From: Litoditis marina
Taxonomy: Eukaryota; Nematoda; Chromadorea; Rhabditida; Rhabditidae
DNA length: 64,000 nucleotides
Assembly: GCA_964036275.1 (NCBI GenBank)
Contig: OZ038439.1
Coordinates: 7,663,169 to 7,727,168 of the forward strand
Direction of reading: 5' to 3'
Part shown: positions 13,861 to 28,710 of the stretch, piece by piece
Numbering within the stretch: position 1 is the first letter of the stretch
Layout of the letters: the number at the start of each line of letters is the position of its first letter
The notes under the pieces: generated by a model
The model's input: only the letters and a program-made list of their open reading frames with translations
The model's database searches: none
Told to the model about the DNA's origin: nothing
Made by a program: the position numbers and the translations under genes

Positions 13861-16800
13861 AGTAAAACCAACATATTTGAATTCCTCGTGTTCTAACTAG
13901 TCAGAAAAACTAGGTTTTGTTTTAACAAATTGAAACATGTTCGAACAATTGATCTCATCTACAAGGCAAAGTGACCTGCTCAAAAATACCAACTTTGCCC
14001 AACGTGAAGTTATGGCAGTAAAACCAACATATTTGAATTCCTCGTGTTCTTATTAGTCAGAAAAACTAGGTTTTGTTTGAATAAGTTAAAACATGTTCGA
14101 ACAATTGATCTCATCTACAAGGCAAAGTGACCTGCTCAAAAATACCAACTTTGCCCAACGTGAAGTTATGGCAGTAAAACCAACATATTTGAATTCCTCG
14201 TGTTCTTATTAGTCAGAAAAACTAGGTTTTGTTTGAATAAGTTAAAACATGTTCGAACAATTGATCTCATCTACAAGGCAAAGTGACCTTCTCAATAATA
14301 CCAACTTTGCCCAACGTGAAGTTATGGCAGTAAAACCAACATATTTGAATTCCTCGTGTTCTAACTAGTCAGAAAAACTAGGTTTTGTTTTAACAAATTG
14401 AAACATGTCCGAACAATTGATCTCATCTACTAGGCAAAGTGACCTGCTCAATAATACCAACTTTGCCCAACGTGAAGTTATGGCAGTAAAACCAACATAT
14501 TTGAATTCCTCGTGTTCTTATTAGTCAGAAAAACTAGGTTTTGTTTGAATAAGTTAAAACATGTTCGAACAATTGATCTCATCTACAAGGCAAAGTGACC
14601 TGCTCAATAATACCAACTTTGCCCAACGTGAAGTTATGGCAGTAAAACCAACATATTTGAATTTCTCGTGTTCTAACTAGTCAGAAAAACTAGGTTTTGT
14701 TTTAACAAATTGAAACATGTTCGAACAATTGATCTCATCTACAAGGCAAAGTGACCTGCTCAATAATACCAACTTTGCCCAACGTGAAGTTATGGCAGCA
14801 AAACCAACATATTTGAATTCTTCGTTTTCTGATTAGTCAGAAAAACTAGGTTTTGTTTGAATAAGTTGAAACATGTTCGAACAATTGATCTCATCTACAA
14901 GGCAAAGTGACCTGCTCAATAATACCAACTTTGCCCAACGTGAAGTTATGGCAGTAAAACCAACATATTTGAATTTCTCGTGTTCTAACTAGTCAGAAAA
15001 ACTAGGTTTTGTTTTAACAAATTGAAACATGTTCGAACAATTGATCTCATCTACAAGGCAAAGTGACCTTCTCAATAATACCAACTTTGCCCAACGTGAA
15101 GTTATGGCAAAAAAACAACATATTTGAATTCCTCGTGTTCTAACTAGTCAGAAAAACTAGGTTTTGTTTCAACAAATTGAAACATGTTCGAACAATTGAT
15201 CTCATCTACAAGGCAAAGTGACCTTCTCAATAATACCAACTTTGCCCAACGTGAAGTTATGGCAGAAAAAACAACATATTTGAATTCCTCGTGTTCTAAC
15301 TAGTCAGAAAAACTAGATTTTGTTTTAACAAATTGAAACATGTTCAAACAATTGATCTCATCTACAAGGCAAAGTGACCTTCTCAATAATACCAACTTTG
15401 CCCAACGTGAAGTTATGGCAGCAAAACCAACATATTTGAATTCTTCGTGTTTTAATTAGTCAGAAAAACTAAATTTTGTTTGAATAAGTTGAAACATGTT
15501 CGAACAATTGATCTCATCTACAAGGCAAAGTGACCTTCTCAATAATACCAACTTTGCCCAACGTGAAGTTATGGCAGTAAAACCAACATATTTGAATTCC
15601 TCGTTTTCTAATTAGTCAGAAAAACTAGGTTTTGTTTGAATAAGTTAAAACATGTTCGAACAATTGATCTCATCTACAAGGCAAAGGGATCTTCTCAATA
15701 ATACCAACTTTGCCCAACGTGAAGTTATGGCAGTAAAACCAACATATTTGAATTCCTCGTGTTCTTATTAGTCAGAAAAACTAGGTTTTGTTTGAATAAG
15801 TTAAAACATGTTCGAACAATTGATCTCATCTACAAGGCAAAGTGACCTGCTCAATAATACCAACTTTGCCCAACGTGAAGTTATGGCAGTAAAACCAACA
15901 TATTTGAATTTCTCGTGTTCTAACTAGTCAGAAAAACTAGGTTTTGTTTTAACAAATTGAAACATGTTCGAACAATTGATCTCATCTACAAGGCAAAGTG
16001 ACCTGCTCAATAATACCAACTTTGCCCAACGTGAAGTTATGGCAGCAAAACCAACATATTTGAATTCTTCGTTTTCTGATTAGTCAGAAAAACTAGGTTT
16101 TGTTTGAATAAGTTGAAACATGTTCGAACAATTGATCTCATCTACAAGGCAAAGTGACCTGCTCAATAATACCAACTTTGCCCAACGTGAAGTTATGGCA
16201 GTAAAACCAACATATTTGAATTCCTCGTGTTCTTATTAGTCAGAAAAACTAGGTTTTGTTTGAATAAGTTAAAACATGTTCGAACAATTGATCTCATCTA
16301 CAAGGCAAAGTGACCTGCTCAAAAATACCAACTTTGCCCAACGTGAAGTTATGGCAGTAAAACCAACATATTTGAATTCCTCGTGTTCTTATTAGTCAGA
16401 AAAACTAGGTTTTGTTTGAATAAGTTAAAACATGTTCGAACAATTGATCTCATCTACAAGGCAAAGTGACCTTCTCAATAATACCAACTTTGCCCAACGT
16501 GAAGTTATGGCAGTAAAACCAACATATTTGAATTCCTCGTTTTCTGATTAGTCAGAAAAACTAGGTTTTGTTTGAATAAGTTGAAACATGTTCGAACAAT
16601 TGATCTCATCTACAAGGCAAAGTGACCTGCTCAATAATACCAACTTTGCCCAACGTGAAGTTATGGCAGTAAAACCAACATATTTGAATTTCTCGTGTTC
16701 TAACTAGTCAGAAAAACTAGGTTTTGTTTTAACAAATTGAAACATGTTCGAACAATTGATCTCATCTACAAGGCAAAGTGACCTTCTCAATAATACCAAC

Positions 16801-19100
16801 TTTGCCCAACGTGAAGTTATGGCAAAAAAACAACATATTTGAATTCCTCGTGTTCTAACTAGTCAGAAAAACTAGGTTTTGTTTCAACAAATTGAAACAT
16901 GTTCGAACAATTGATCTCATCTACAAGGCAAAGTGACCTTCTCAATAATACCAACTTTGCCCAACGTGAAGTTATGGCAGAAAAAACAACATATTTGAAT
17001 TCCTCGTGTTCTAACTAGTCAGAAAAACTAGATTTTGTTTTAACAAATTGAAACATGTTCAAACAATTGATCTCATCTACAAGGCAAAGTGACCTTCTCA
17101 ATAATACCAACTTTGCCCAACGTGAAGTTATGGCAGCAAAACCAACATATTTGAATTCTTCGTGTTTTAATTAGTCAGAAAAACTAAATTTTGTTTGAAT
17201 AAGTTGAAACATGTTCGAACAATTGATCTCATCTACAAGGCAAAGTGACCTGCTCAATAATACCAACTTTGCCCAACGTGAAGTTATGGCAGTAAAACCA
17301 ACATATTTGAATTTCTCGTGTTCTAACTAGTCAGAAAAACTAGGTTTTGTTTTAACAAATTGAAACATGTTCGAACAATTGATCTCATCTACAAGGCAAA
17401 GTGACCTGCTCAATAATACCAACTTTGCCCAACGTGAAGTTATGGCAGCAAAACCAACATATTTGAATTCTTCGTTTTCTGATTAGTCAGAAAAACTAGG
17501 TTTTGTTTGAATAAGTTGAAACATGTTCGAACAATTGATCTCATCTACAAGGCAAAGTGACCTGCTCAATAATACCAACTTTGCCCAACGTGAAGTTATG
17601 GCAGTAAAACCAACATATTTGAATTTCTCGTGTTCTAACTAGTCAGAAAAACTAGGTTTTGTTTTAACAAATTGAAACATGTTCGAACAATTGATCTCAT
17701 CTACAAGGCAAAGTGACCTTCTCAATAATACCAACTTTGCCCAACGTGAAGTTATGGCAAAAAAACAACATATTTGAATTCCTCGTGTTCTAACTAGTCA
17801 GAAAAACTAGGTTTTGTTTCAACAAATTGAAACATGTTCGAACAATTGATCTCATCTACAAGGCAAAGTGACCTTCTCAATAATACCAACTTTGCCCAAC
17901 GTGAAGTTATGGCAGAAAAAACAACATATTTGAATTCCTCGTGTTCTAACTAGTCAGAAAAACTAGATTTTGTTTTAACAAATTGAAACATGTTCAAACA
18001 ATTGATCTCATCTACAAGGCAAAGTGACCTTCTCAATAATACCAACTTTGCCCAACGTGAAGTTATGGCAGCAAAACCAACATATTTGAATTCTTCGTGT
18101 TTTAATTAGTCAGAAAAACTAAATTTTGTTTGAATAAGTTGAAACATGTTCGAACAATTGATCTCATCTACAAGGCAAAGTGACCTTCTCAATAATACCA
18201 ACTTTGCCCAACGTGAAGTTATGGCAGTAAAACCAACATATTTGAATTCCTCGTTTTCTAATTAGTCAGAAAAACTAGGTTTTGTTTGAATAAGTTAAAA
18301 CATGTTCGAACAATTGATCTCATCTACAAGGCAAAGGGATCTTCTCAATAATACCAACTTTGCCCAACGTGAAGTTATGGCAGTAAAACCAACATATTTG
18401 AATTCCTCGTGTTCTTATTAGTCAGAAAAACTAGGTTTTGTTTGAATAAGTTAAAACATGTTCGAACAATTGATCTCATCTACAAGGCAAAGTGACCTGC
18501 TCAATAATACCAACTTTGCCCAACGTGAAGTTATGGCAGTAAAACCAACATATTTGAATTTCTCGTGTTCTAACTAGTCAGAAAAACTAGGTTTTGTTTT
18601 AACAAATTGAAACATGTTCGAACAATTGATCTCATCTACAAGGCAAAGTGACCTGCTCAATAATACCAACTTTGCCCAACGTGAAGTTATGGCAGCAAAA
18701 CCAACATATTTGAATTCTTCGTTTTCTGATTAGTCAGAAAAACTAGGTTTTGTTTGAATAAGTTGAAACATGTTCGAACAATTGATCTCATCTACAAGGC
18801 AAAGTGACCTGCTCAATAATACCAACTTTGCCCAACGTGAAGTTATGGCAGTAAAACCAACATATTTGAATTTCTCGTGTTCTAACTAGTCAGAAAAACT
18901 AGGTTTTGTTTTAACAAATTGAAACATGTTCGAACAATTGATCTCATCTACAAGGCAAAGTGACCTTCTCAATAATACCAACTTTGCCCAACGTGAAGTT
19001 ATGGCAAAAAAACAACATATTTGAATTCCTCGTGTTCTAACTAGTCAGAAAAACTAGGTTTTGTTTCAACAAATTGAAACATGTTCGAACAATTGATCTC
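12300..19100. repeat. Higher-order repeats tagged by a one-base deletion
   Basis: A unit in which GGCAGTAAAACCAAC is replaced by the one-base-shorter GGCAAAAAAACAAC occurs five times, with the GGCA ending at 12770, 15109, 16824, 17759 and 19006. Spacings are 2339, 1715, 935 and 1247 bp: 15, 11, 6 and 8 units, each less one base. A neighbouring unit with TTCGTTTTCTGATTAG precedes most of them in register. Block lengths differ, so unequal exchange with varied offsets fits better than one fixed block. Confidence 0.88.
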
Positions 19101-22100
19101 ATCTACAAGGCAAAGTGACCTTCTCAATAATACCAACTTTGCCCAACGTGAAGTTATGGCAGAAAAAACAACATATTTGAATTCCTCGTGTTCTAACTAG
19201 TCAGAAAAACTAGATTTTGTTTTAACAAATTGAAACATGTTCAAACAATTGATCTCATCTACAAGGCAAAGTGACCTTCTCAATAATACCAACTTTGCCC
19301 AACGTGAAGTTATGGCAGCAAAACCAACATATTTGAATTCTTCGTGTTTTAATTAGTCAGAAAAACTAAATTTTGTTTGAATAAGTTGAAACATGTTCGA
19401 ACAATTGATCTCATCTACAAGGCAAAGTGACCTTCTCAATAATACCAACTTTGCCCAACGTGAAGTTATGGCAGTAAAACCAACATATTTGAATTCCTCG
19501 TGTTCTAACTAGTCAGAAAAACTAGGTTTTGTTTTAACAAATTGAAACATGTTCGAACAATTGATCTCATCTACAAGGCAAAGTGACCTTCTCAATAATA
19601 CCAACTTTGCCCAACGTGAAGTTATGGCAGAAAAAACAACATATTTGAATTCCTCGTGTTCTAACTAGTCAGAAAAACTAGGTTTTGTTTTAACAAATTG
19701 AAACATGTTCAAACAATTGATCTCATCTACAAGGCAAAGTGACCTTCTCAATAATACCAACTTTGCCCAACGTGAAGTTATGGCAGCAAAACCAACATAT
19801 TTGAATTCTTCGTGTTTTAATTAGTCAGAAAAACTAAATTTTGTTTGAATAAGTTCAAACATGTTCGAACAATTGATCTCATCTACAAGGCAAAGTGACC
19901 TTCTCACAAATACCAATTTGCCCAACGTGAAGTTATGGCAGTAAAACCAACATATTTGAATTCCTCGTGTTCTAATTAGTCAGAAAAACTAGGTTTTGTT
20001 TTAACAAATTGAAACATGTTCGAACAATTGATCTCATCTACTAGGCAAAGTGACCTGCTCAATAATACCAACTTTGCCCAACGTGAAGTTATGGCAGTAA
20101 AACCAACATAATTGAATTCCTCGTGTTCTAACTAGTCAGAAAAACTAGGTTTTGTTTTAACAAATTGAAACATGTTCGAACAATTGATCTCATCTACAAG
20201 GCAAAGTGACCTTCTCAATAATACCAACTTTGCCCAACGTGAAGTTATGGCAGTAAAACCAACATAATTGAATTGCTCGTGTTCTAACTAGTCAGAAAAA
20301 CTAGGTTTTGTTTTAACAAATTGAAACATGTTCGAACAATTGATCTCATCTACAAGGCAAAGTGACCTGCTCAATAATACCAACTTTGCCCAACGTGAAG
20401 TTATGGCAGTAAAACCAACATATTTGAATTCCTCGTGTTCTAACTAGTCAGAAAAACTAGGTTTTGTTTTAACAAATTGAAACATGTTCGAACAATTGAT
20501 CTCATCTACAAGGCAAAGTGACCTTCTCAATAATACCAACTTTGCCCAACGTGAAGTTATGGCAGTAAAACCAACATATTTGAATTCCTCGTGTTCTAAC
20601 TGGTCAGAAAAACTAGGTTTTGTTTTAACAAATTGAAACATGTTCGAACAATTGATCTCATCTACAAGGCAAAGTGACCTTCTCAATAATACCAACTTTG
20701 CCCAACGTGAAGTTATGGCAGTGAAACCAACATAATTGAATTCCTCGTGTTCTAACTAGTCAGAAAAACTAGGTTTTGTTTTAACAAATTGAAACATGTT
20801 CGAACAATTGATCTCATCTACTAGGCAAAGTGACCTGCTCAATAATACCAACTTTGCCCAACGTGAAGTTATGGCAGTAAAACCAACATATTTGAATTCC
20901 TCGTGTTCTAACTAGTCAGAAAAACTAGGTTTTGTTTTAACAAATTGAAACATGTTCGAACAATTGATCTCATCTACAAGGCAAAGTGACCTTCTCAATA
21001 ATACCAACTTTGCCCAACGTGAAGTTATGGCAGTAAAACCAACATATTTGAATTTCTCGTGTTCTAACTAGTCAGAAAAACTAGGTTTTGTTTCAACAAA
21101 TTGAAACATGTTCGAACAATTGATCTCATCTACAAGGCAAAGTGACCTTCTCAATAATACCAACTTTGCCCAACGTGAAGTTATGGCAGAAAAAACGACA
21201 TATTTGAATTCCTCGTGTTCTAACTAGTCAGAAAAACTAGGTTTTGTTTTAACAAATTGAAACATGTTCAAACAATTGATCTCATCTACAAGGCAAAGTG
21301 ACCTTCTCAATAATACCAACTTTGCCCAACGTGAAGTTATGGCAGCAAAACCAACATATTTGAATTCTTCGTGTTTTAATTAGTCAGAAAAACTAAGTTT
21401 TGTTTGAATAAGTTGAAACATGTTCGAACAATTGATCTCATCTACAAGGCAAAGTGACCTTCTCAATAATACCAACTTTGCCCAACGTGAAGTTATGGCA
21501 GTAAAACCAACATATTTGAATTCCTCGTGTTCTAACTGGTCAGAAAAACTAGGTTTTGTTTTAACAAATTGAAACATGTTCGAACAATTGATCTCATCTA
21601 CAAGGCAAAGTGACCTTCTCAATAATACCAACTTTGCCCAACGTGAAGTTATGGCAGTGAAACCAACATAATTGAATTCCTCGTGTTCTAACTAGTCAGA
21701 AAAACTAGGTTTTGTTTTAACAAATTGAAACATGTTCGAACAATTGATCTCATCTACTAGGCAAAGTGACCTGCTCAATAATACCAACTTTGCCCAACGT
21801 GAAGTTATGGCAGTAAAACCAACATATTTGAATTCCTCGTGTTCTAACTAGTCAGAAAAACTAGGTTTTGTTTTAACAAATTGAAACATGTTCGAACAAT
21901 TGATCTCATCTACAAGGCAAAGTGACCTTCTCAATAATACCAACTTTGCCCAACGTGAAGTTATGGCAGTAAAACCAACATATTTGAATTTCTCGTGTTC
22001 TAACTAGTCAGAAAAACTAGGTTTTGTTTCAACAAATTGAAACATGTTCGAACAATTGATCTCATCTACAAGGCAAAGTGACCTTCTCAATAATACCAAC

Positions 22101-24737
22101 TTTGCCCAACGTGAAGTTATGGCAGAAAAAACGACATATTTGAATTCCTCGTGTTCTAACTAGTCAGAAAAACTAGGTTTTGTTTTAACAAATTGAAACA
22201 TGTTCAAACAATTGATCTCATCTACAAGGCAAAGTGACCTTCTCAATAATACCAACTTTGCCCAACGTGAAGTTATGGCAGCAAAACCAACATATTTGAA
22301 TTCTTCGTGTTTTAATTAGTCAGAAAAACTAAGTTTTGTTTGAATAAGTTGAAACATGTTCGAACAATTGATCTCATCTACAAGGCAAAGTGACCTTCTC
22401 AATAATACCAACTTTGCCCAACGTGAAGTTATGGCAGTAAAACCAACATATTTGAATTCCTCGTGTTCTAACTATTCAGAAAAACTAGGTTTTGTTTTAA
22501 CAAATTGAAACATGTTCGAACAATTGATCTCATCTACAAGGCAAAGTGACCTTCTCAATAATACCAACTTTGCCCAACGTGAAGTTATGGCAGAAAAAAC
22601 AACATATTTGAATTCCTCGTGTTCTAACTAGTCAGAAAAACTAGGTTTTGTTTTAACAAATTGAAACATGTTCAAACAATTGATCTCATCTACAAGGCAA
22701 AGTGACCTTCTCAATAATACCAACTTTGCCCAACGTGAAGTTATGGCAGCAAAACCAACATATTTGAATTCTTCGTGTTTTAATTAGTCAGAAAAACTAA
22801 ATTTTGTTTGAATAAGTTCAAACATGTTCGAACAATTGATCTCATCTACAAGGCAAAGTGACCTTCTCACAAATACCAATTTGCCCAACGTGAAGTTATG
22901 GCAGTAAAACCAACATATTTGAATTCCTCGTGTTCTAATTAGTCAGAAAAACTAGGTTTTGTTTTAACAAATTGAAACATGTTCGAACAATTGATCTCAT
23001 CTACTAGGCAAAGTGACCTGCTCAATAATACCAACTTTGCCCAACGTGAAGTTATGGCAGTAAAACCAACATAATTGAATTCCTCGTGTTCTAACTAGTC
23101 AGAAAAACTAGGTTTTGTTTTAACAAATTGAAACATGTTCGAACAATTGATCTCATCTACAAGGCAAAGTGACCTTCTCAATAATACCAACTTTGCCCAA
23201 CGTGAAGTTATGGCAGTAAAACCAACATAATTGAATTGCTCGTGTTCTAACTAGTCAGAAAAACTAGGTTTTGTTTTAACAAATTGAAACATGTTCGAAC
23301 AATTGATCTCATCTACAAGGCAAAGTGACCTGCTCAATAATACCAACTTTGCCCAACGTGAAGTTATGGCAGTAAAACCAACATATTTGAATTCCTCGTG
23401 TTCTAACTAGTCAGAAAAACTAGGTTTTGTTTTAACAAATTGAAACATGTTCGAACAATTGATCTCATCTACAAGGCAAAGTGACCTTCTCAATAATACC
23501 AACTTTGCCCAACGTGAAGTTATGGCAGTAAAACCAACATATTTGAATTCCTCGTGTTCTAACTAGTCAGAAAAACTAGGTTTTGTTTTAACAAATTGAA
23601 ACATGTTCGAACAATTGATCTCATCTACAAGGCAAAGTGACCTTCTCAATAATACCAACTTTGCCCAACGTGAAGTTATGGCAGTGAAACCAACATAATT
23701 GAATTCCTCGTGTTCTAACTAGTCAGAAAAACTAGGTTTTGTTTTAACAAATTGAAACATGTTCGAACAATTGATCTCATCTACTAGGCAAAGTGACCTG
23801 CTCAATAATACCAACTTTGCCCAACGTGAAGTTATGGCAGTAAAACCAACATATTTGAATTCCTCGTGTTCTAACTAGTCAGAAAAACTAGGTTTTGTTT
23901 TAACAAATTGAAACATGTTCGAACAATTGATCTCATCTACAAGGCAAAGTGACCTTCTCAATAATACCAACTTTGCCCAACGTGAAGTTATGGCAGTAAA
24001 ACCAACATATTTGAATTTCTCGTGTTCTAACTAGTCAGAAAAACTAGGTTTTGTTTCAACAAATTGAAACTTGTTCGAACAATTGATCTCATCTACAAGG
24101 CAAAGTGACCTTCTCAATAATACCAACTTTGCCCAACGTGAAGTTATGGCAGTAAAACCAACATATCTGAATTCCTCGTGTTCTAACTAGTCAGAAAAAC
24201 TAGGTTTTGTTTTAACAAATTGAAACATGTTCGAACAATTGATCTCATCTACAAGGCAAAGTGACCTTCTCAATAATACCAACTTTGCCCAACGTGAAGT
24301 TATGGCAGCAAAACCAACATATTTGAATTCTTCGTGTTTTAATTAGTCAGAAAAACTAAATTTTGTTTGAATAAGTTGAAACATGTTCGAACAATTGATC
24401 TCATCTACAAGGCAAAGTGACCTTCTCACAAATACCAACTTCGCCCAACGTGAAGTTATGGCAGTAAAACCAACATATTTGAATTCCTCGTTTTCTAATT
24501 AGTCAGAAAAACTAGGTTATGTTTGAATAAGTTGAAACGTGTTCGAACAATTGATCTCATCTACAAGGCAAAGTGACCTTCTCACAAATACCAACTTTGC
24601 CCAACGTGAAGTTATGGCAGTAAAACCAACATATTTGAATTCCTCGTTTTCTAATTAATCAGAAAAACTAGGTTATGTTTGAATAAGTTGAAACGTGTTC
24701 GAACAATTGATCTCATCTACAAGGCAAAGTGACCTTC

Positions 24738-27700
24738 TCACAAATACCAATTTGCCCAACGTGAACTTATGGCAGTAAAACCAACATATTTGAATTCCTC
24801 GTATTTTAATTGGTTAGAAAAACTAGGTTTTGTTTCAACAAATTGGAACATGTTCGAACAATTGATCTCATCTACAAGGCAAAGTGACCTTCTCAATAAT
24901 ACCAACTTCGCCCAACGTGAAGTTATGGCAGGAAAACCAACATATTTGAACTCCTCGTATTTTAATTGGTTAGAAAAACTAGGTTTTGTTTCAACAAATT
25001 GAAACTTGTTCGAACAATTGATCTCATCTACAAGGCAAAGTGACCTTCTCAATAATACCAACTTTGCCCAACGTGAAGTTATGGCAGAAAAAACAACATA
25101 TTTGAATTCCTTGTGTTCTAACTAGTCAGAAAAACTAGGTTTTGTTTTACCAAATTGAAACATGTTCGAACAATTGATCACATCTACAAGGCAAAGTGAC
25201 CTTCTCAATGATACCAACTTTGCCCAACGTGAAGTTATGGCAGAAAAAACAACATATTTGAATTCCTCGTGTTCTAACTAGTCAGAAAAACTAGGTTTTG
25301 TTTTACCAAATTGAAACATGTTCGAACAATTGATCACATCTACAAGGCAAAGTGACCTTCTCAATGATACCAACTTTGCCCAACGTGAAGTTATGGCAGT
25401 AAAACCAACATATTTGAACTCCTCGTTTTCTAATTAGTCAGAAAAACTAGGTTTTGTTTTACCAAATTGAAACATGTTCGAACAATTGATCTCATCTACA
25501 AGGCAAAGTGACCTTCTCACAAATACCAATTTGCCCAACGTGAAGTTATGGCAGTAAAACCAACATATTTGAATTCCTCGTATTTTAATTGGTTAGAAAA
25601 ACTAGGTTTTGTTTCAACAAATTGGAACATGTTCGAACAATTGATCTCATCTACAAGGCAAATTGACCTTCTCAATAATACCAACTTCGCCCAACGTGAA
25701 GTTATGGCAGGAAAACCAACATATTTGAACTCCTCGTATTTTAATTGGTTAGAAAAACTAGGTTTTGTTTCAACAAATTGAAACTTGTTCGAACAATTGA
25801 TCTCATCTACAAGGCAAAGTGACCTTCTCAATAATACCAACTTTGCCCAACGTGAAGTTATGGCAGAAAAAACAACATATTTGAATTCCTTGTGTTCTAA
25901 CTAGTCAGAAAAACTAGGTTTTGTTTTACCAAATTGAAACATGTTCGAACAATTGATCACATCTACAAGGCAAAGTGACCTTCTCAATGATACCAACTTT
26001 GCCCAACGTGAAGTTATGGCAGAAAAAACAACATATTTGAATTCCTCGTGTTCTAACTAGTCAGAAAAACTAGGTTTTGTTTTACCAAATTGAAACATGT
26101 TCGAACAATTGATCACATCTACAAGGCAAAGTGACCTTCTCAATGATACCAACTTTGCCCAACGTGAAGTTATGGCAGTAAAACCAACATATTTGAACTC
26201 CTCGTTTTCTAATTAGTCAGAAAAACTAGGTTTTGTTTTACCAAATTGAAACATGTTCGAACAATTGATCTCATCTACAAGGCAAAGTGACCTTCTCAAT
26301 ATTACCAACTTTGCCCAACGTGAAGTTATGGCAGAAAAAACAACATATTTGAATTCCTCGTGTTCTAACTAGTCAGAAAAACTAGGTTTTGTTTTACCAA
26401 ATTGAAACATGTTCGAACAATTGATCACATCTACAAGGCAAAGTGACCTTCTCAATGATACCAACTTTGCCCAACGTGAAGTTATGGCAGAAAAAACAAC
26501 ATATTTGAATTCCTCGTGTTCTAACTAGTCAGAAAAACTAGGTTTTGTTTTACCAAATTGAAACATGTTCGAACAATTGATCTCATCTACAAGGCAAAGT
26601 GACCTTCTCAATAATACCAACTTTGCCCAACGTGAAGTTATGGCAGAAAAAACAACATATTTGAATTCCTCGTGTTCTAACTAGTCAGAAAAACTAGGTT
26701 TTGTTTTACCAAATTGAAACATGTTCGAACAATTGATCACATCTACAAGGCAAAGTGACCTTCTCAATAATACCAACTTTGCCCAACGTGAAGTTATGGC
26801 AGAAAAAACAACATATTTGAATTCCTCGTGTTCTAACTAGTCAGAAAAACTAGGTTTTGTTTTACCAAATTGAAACATGTTCGAACAATTGATCACATCT
26901 ACAAGGCAAAGTGACCTTCTCAATGATACCAACTTTGCCCAACGTGAAGTTATGGCAGTAAAACCAACATATTTGAACTCCTCGTTTTCTAATTAGTCAG
27001 AAAAACTAGGTTTTGCTCGGACAAGTTGAAACATGTTCGAATAATTGATCTCATCTACAAGGCAAAGTGACCTTCTCAATAATACCAACTTCGCCAAACG
27101 TGAAGTTATGTCACCAAAGCCAACATATTTGAATTCCTCGTATTTCAATTGGTTAGAAAAACTAGGTTTTGTTTCAACAAACTGAAACGTGTTCGAACAA
27201 TTGATCTCATCTACAAGGCAAAGTGACCTTCTCAATAATACCAACTTTGCCCAACGTGAAGTTATGGTAGAAAAAACAACATATTTGAATTCCTCGTATT
27301 CTAACTAGTCAGAAAAACCAGGTTTTGCTCGGACAAGTTGAAACATGTTCGAATAATTGATCTCATCTACAAGGCAAAGTGACCTTCTCAATAATACCAA
27401 CTTCGCCCAACGTGAAGTTATGGCACCAAAACCAACATATTTGAATTCCTCGTATTTTAATTGGTTAGAAAAACTAGGTTTTGTTTTAACAAATTGAAAC
27501 TTGTTCGAACAATTGATCTCATCTACAAGGCAAAGTGACCTTCTCAATATGACCAACTTTGCCCAACGTGAAGTTATGGCAGAAAAACCAACATATTTGA
27601 ATTCCTCGTGTTCTAATTATTCAGAAAAACTAGGTTTTGTTTCAACAAATTGGAACATGTTCGAACAATTGATCTCATCTACAAGGCAAAGTGACCTTCT

Positions 27701-28082
27701 CAATAATACCAACTTCGCCCAACGTGAAGTTATGGCAGAAAAACCAACATATTTGAATTCCTCGTATTTTAATTGGTCAGAAAAACTAGATTTTGTTTGA
27801 ATACGTTGAAAGATGTTCGAACAATTGATCTCATCTACAAGGCAAAGTGACCTTCTCAATACTACCAACTTTGCCCAACGTGAAGTTGGCAGCAAAACTA
27901 ACATATTTGAATTCTTCGTGTTTTAATTAGTCAGAAAACCTAGATTTTGTTTGAATAAGTTGAAACATGTTCGAACAATGGATCTCATCTACAAGGCAAA
28001 GTGACCTTCTCAATAATACCAACTTTGCCCAACGTGAAGTTATGGCAGCAAAACCAACATATTTGAATTCCTCGTTTTCTAG
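24738..28082. repeat. Diverged gene-proximal satellite units, short open stretches on both strands
   Basis: From about 24.7 kb many units replace the TAG in ACTAGT by TGG (AATTGGTTAG), and some also replace the TGA by TGG. Several plus-strand and minus-strand frames of one to two units are therefore open. A 779-bp block (five units less one base) is repeated at 24738 and 25517. There is no splice context or independent sign of translation, so this is annotated as satellite. Confidence 0.7.
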
Positions 28083-28710
28083 TTAGTCAGAAAAGCTTGG
28101 TTTTGTTTCAACAAATTGGAACATGTTCGAACAATTGATCTCATCTACAAGGCAAAGTGACCTTCTCAAAAATACCAACTTCGCCCAACGTGAAGTTATG
28201 GCAGAAAAACCAACATATTTGAACTCCTCGTATTTTAATTGGTCAGAAAAACTAGGTTTTGCTCGAACAAATTTGAACATGTTCGAACAATTGATCTCAT
28301 CTACAAGGCAAAGTGACCTTCTCACAAATACCAACTTTGCCCAACGTGAAGTTATGGCAGAAAAACCAACATATTTGAACTCCTCGTATTTTAATTGGTC
28401 AGAAAAACTAGGTTTTGCTCGAACAAATTGGAACATGTTCGAACAATTGATCACATCTACAAGGCAAAGTGACCTTCTCACAAATATCAACTTTGCCCAA
28501 CGTGAAGTTATGGCAGAAAAACCAACATATTTGAACTCCTCGTATTTTAATTGGTCAGAAAAACTAGGTTTTGCTCGAACAAATTGGAACATGTTCGAAC
28601 AATTGATCTCATCTACAAGGCAAAGTGACCTTCTCACAAATACCAACTTCGCCCAACGTGAAGTTATGGCAGCAAAACCAACATATTTGAATTCCTCGTG
28701 TTCTAACTAG
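28083..28710. repeat. Four satellite units fully open on both strands
   Basis: Over about 3.8 units the plus strand is open for 195 codons (28123-28710) and the minus strand for 187 (28083-28646). Each repeats a 52-residue period. The plus period contains MFEQLISSTRQSDLL, then NFAQREVMA, then SSYFNWSEKLGF. In these units ACTAGT is changed to ATTGGT, which removes an in-frame TAG from both strands at once, and the plus-strand TGA is TGG. No signal peptide, known domain or promoter is visible. This could be a decayed or nascent repeat protein, but the simplest reading is chance opening of a 3n-length satellite. Confidence 0.6.
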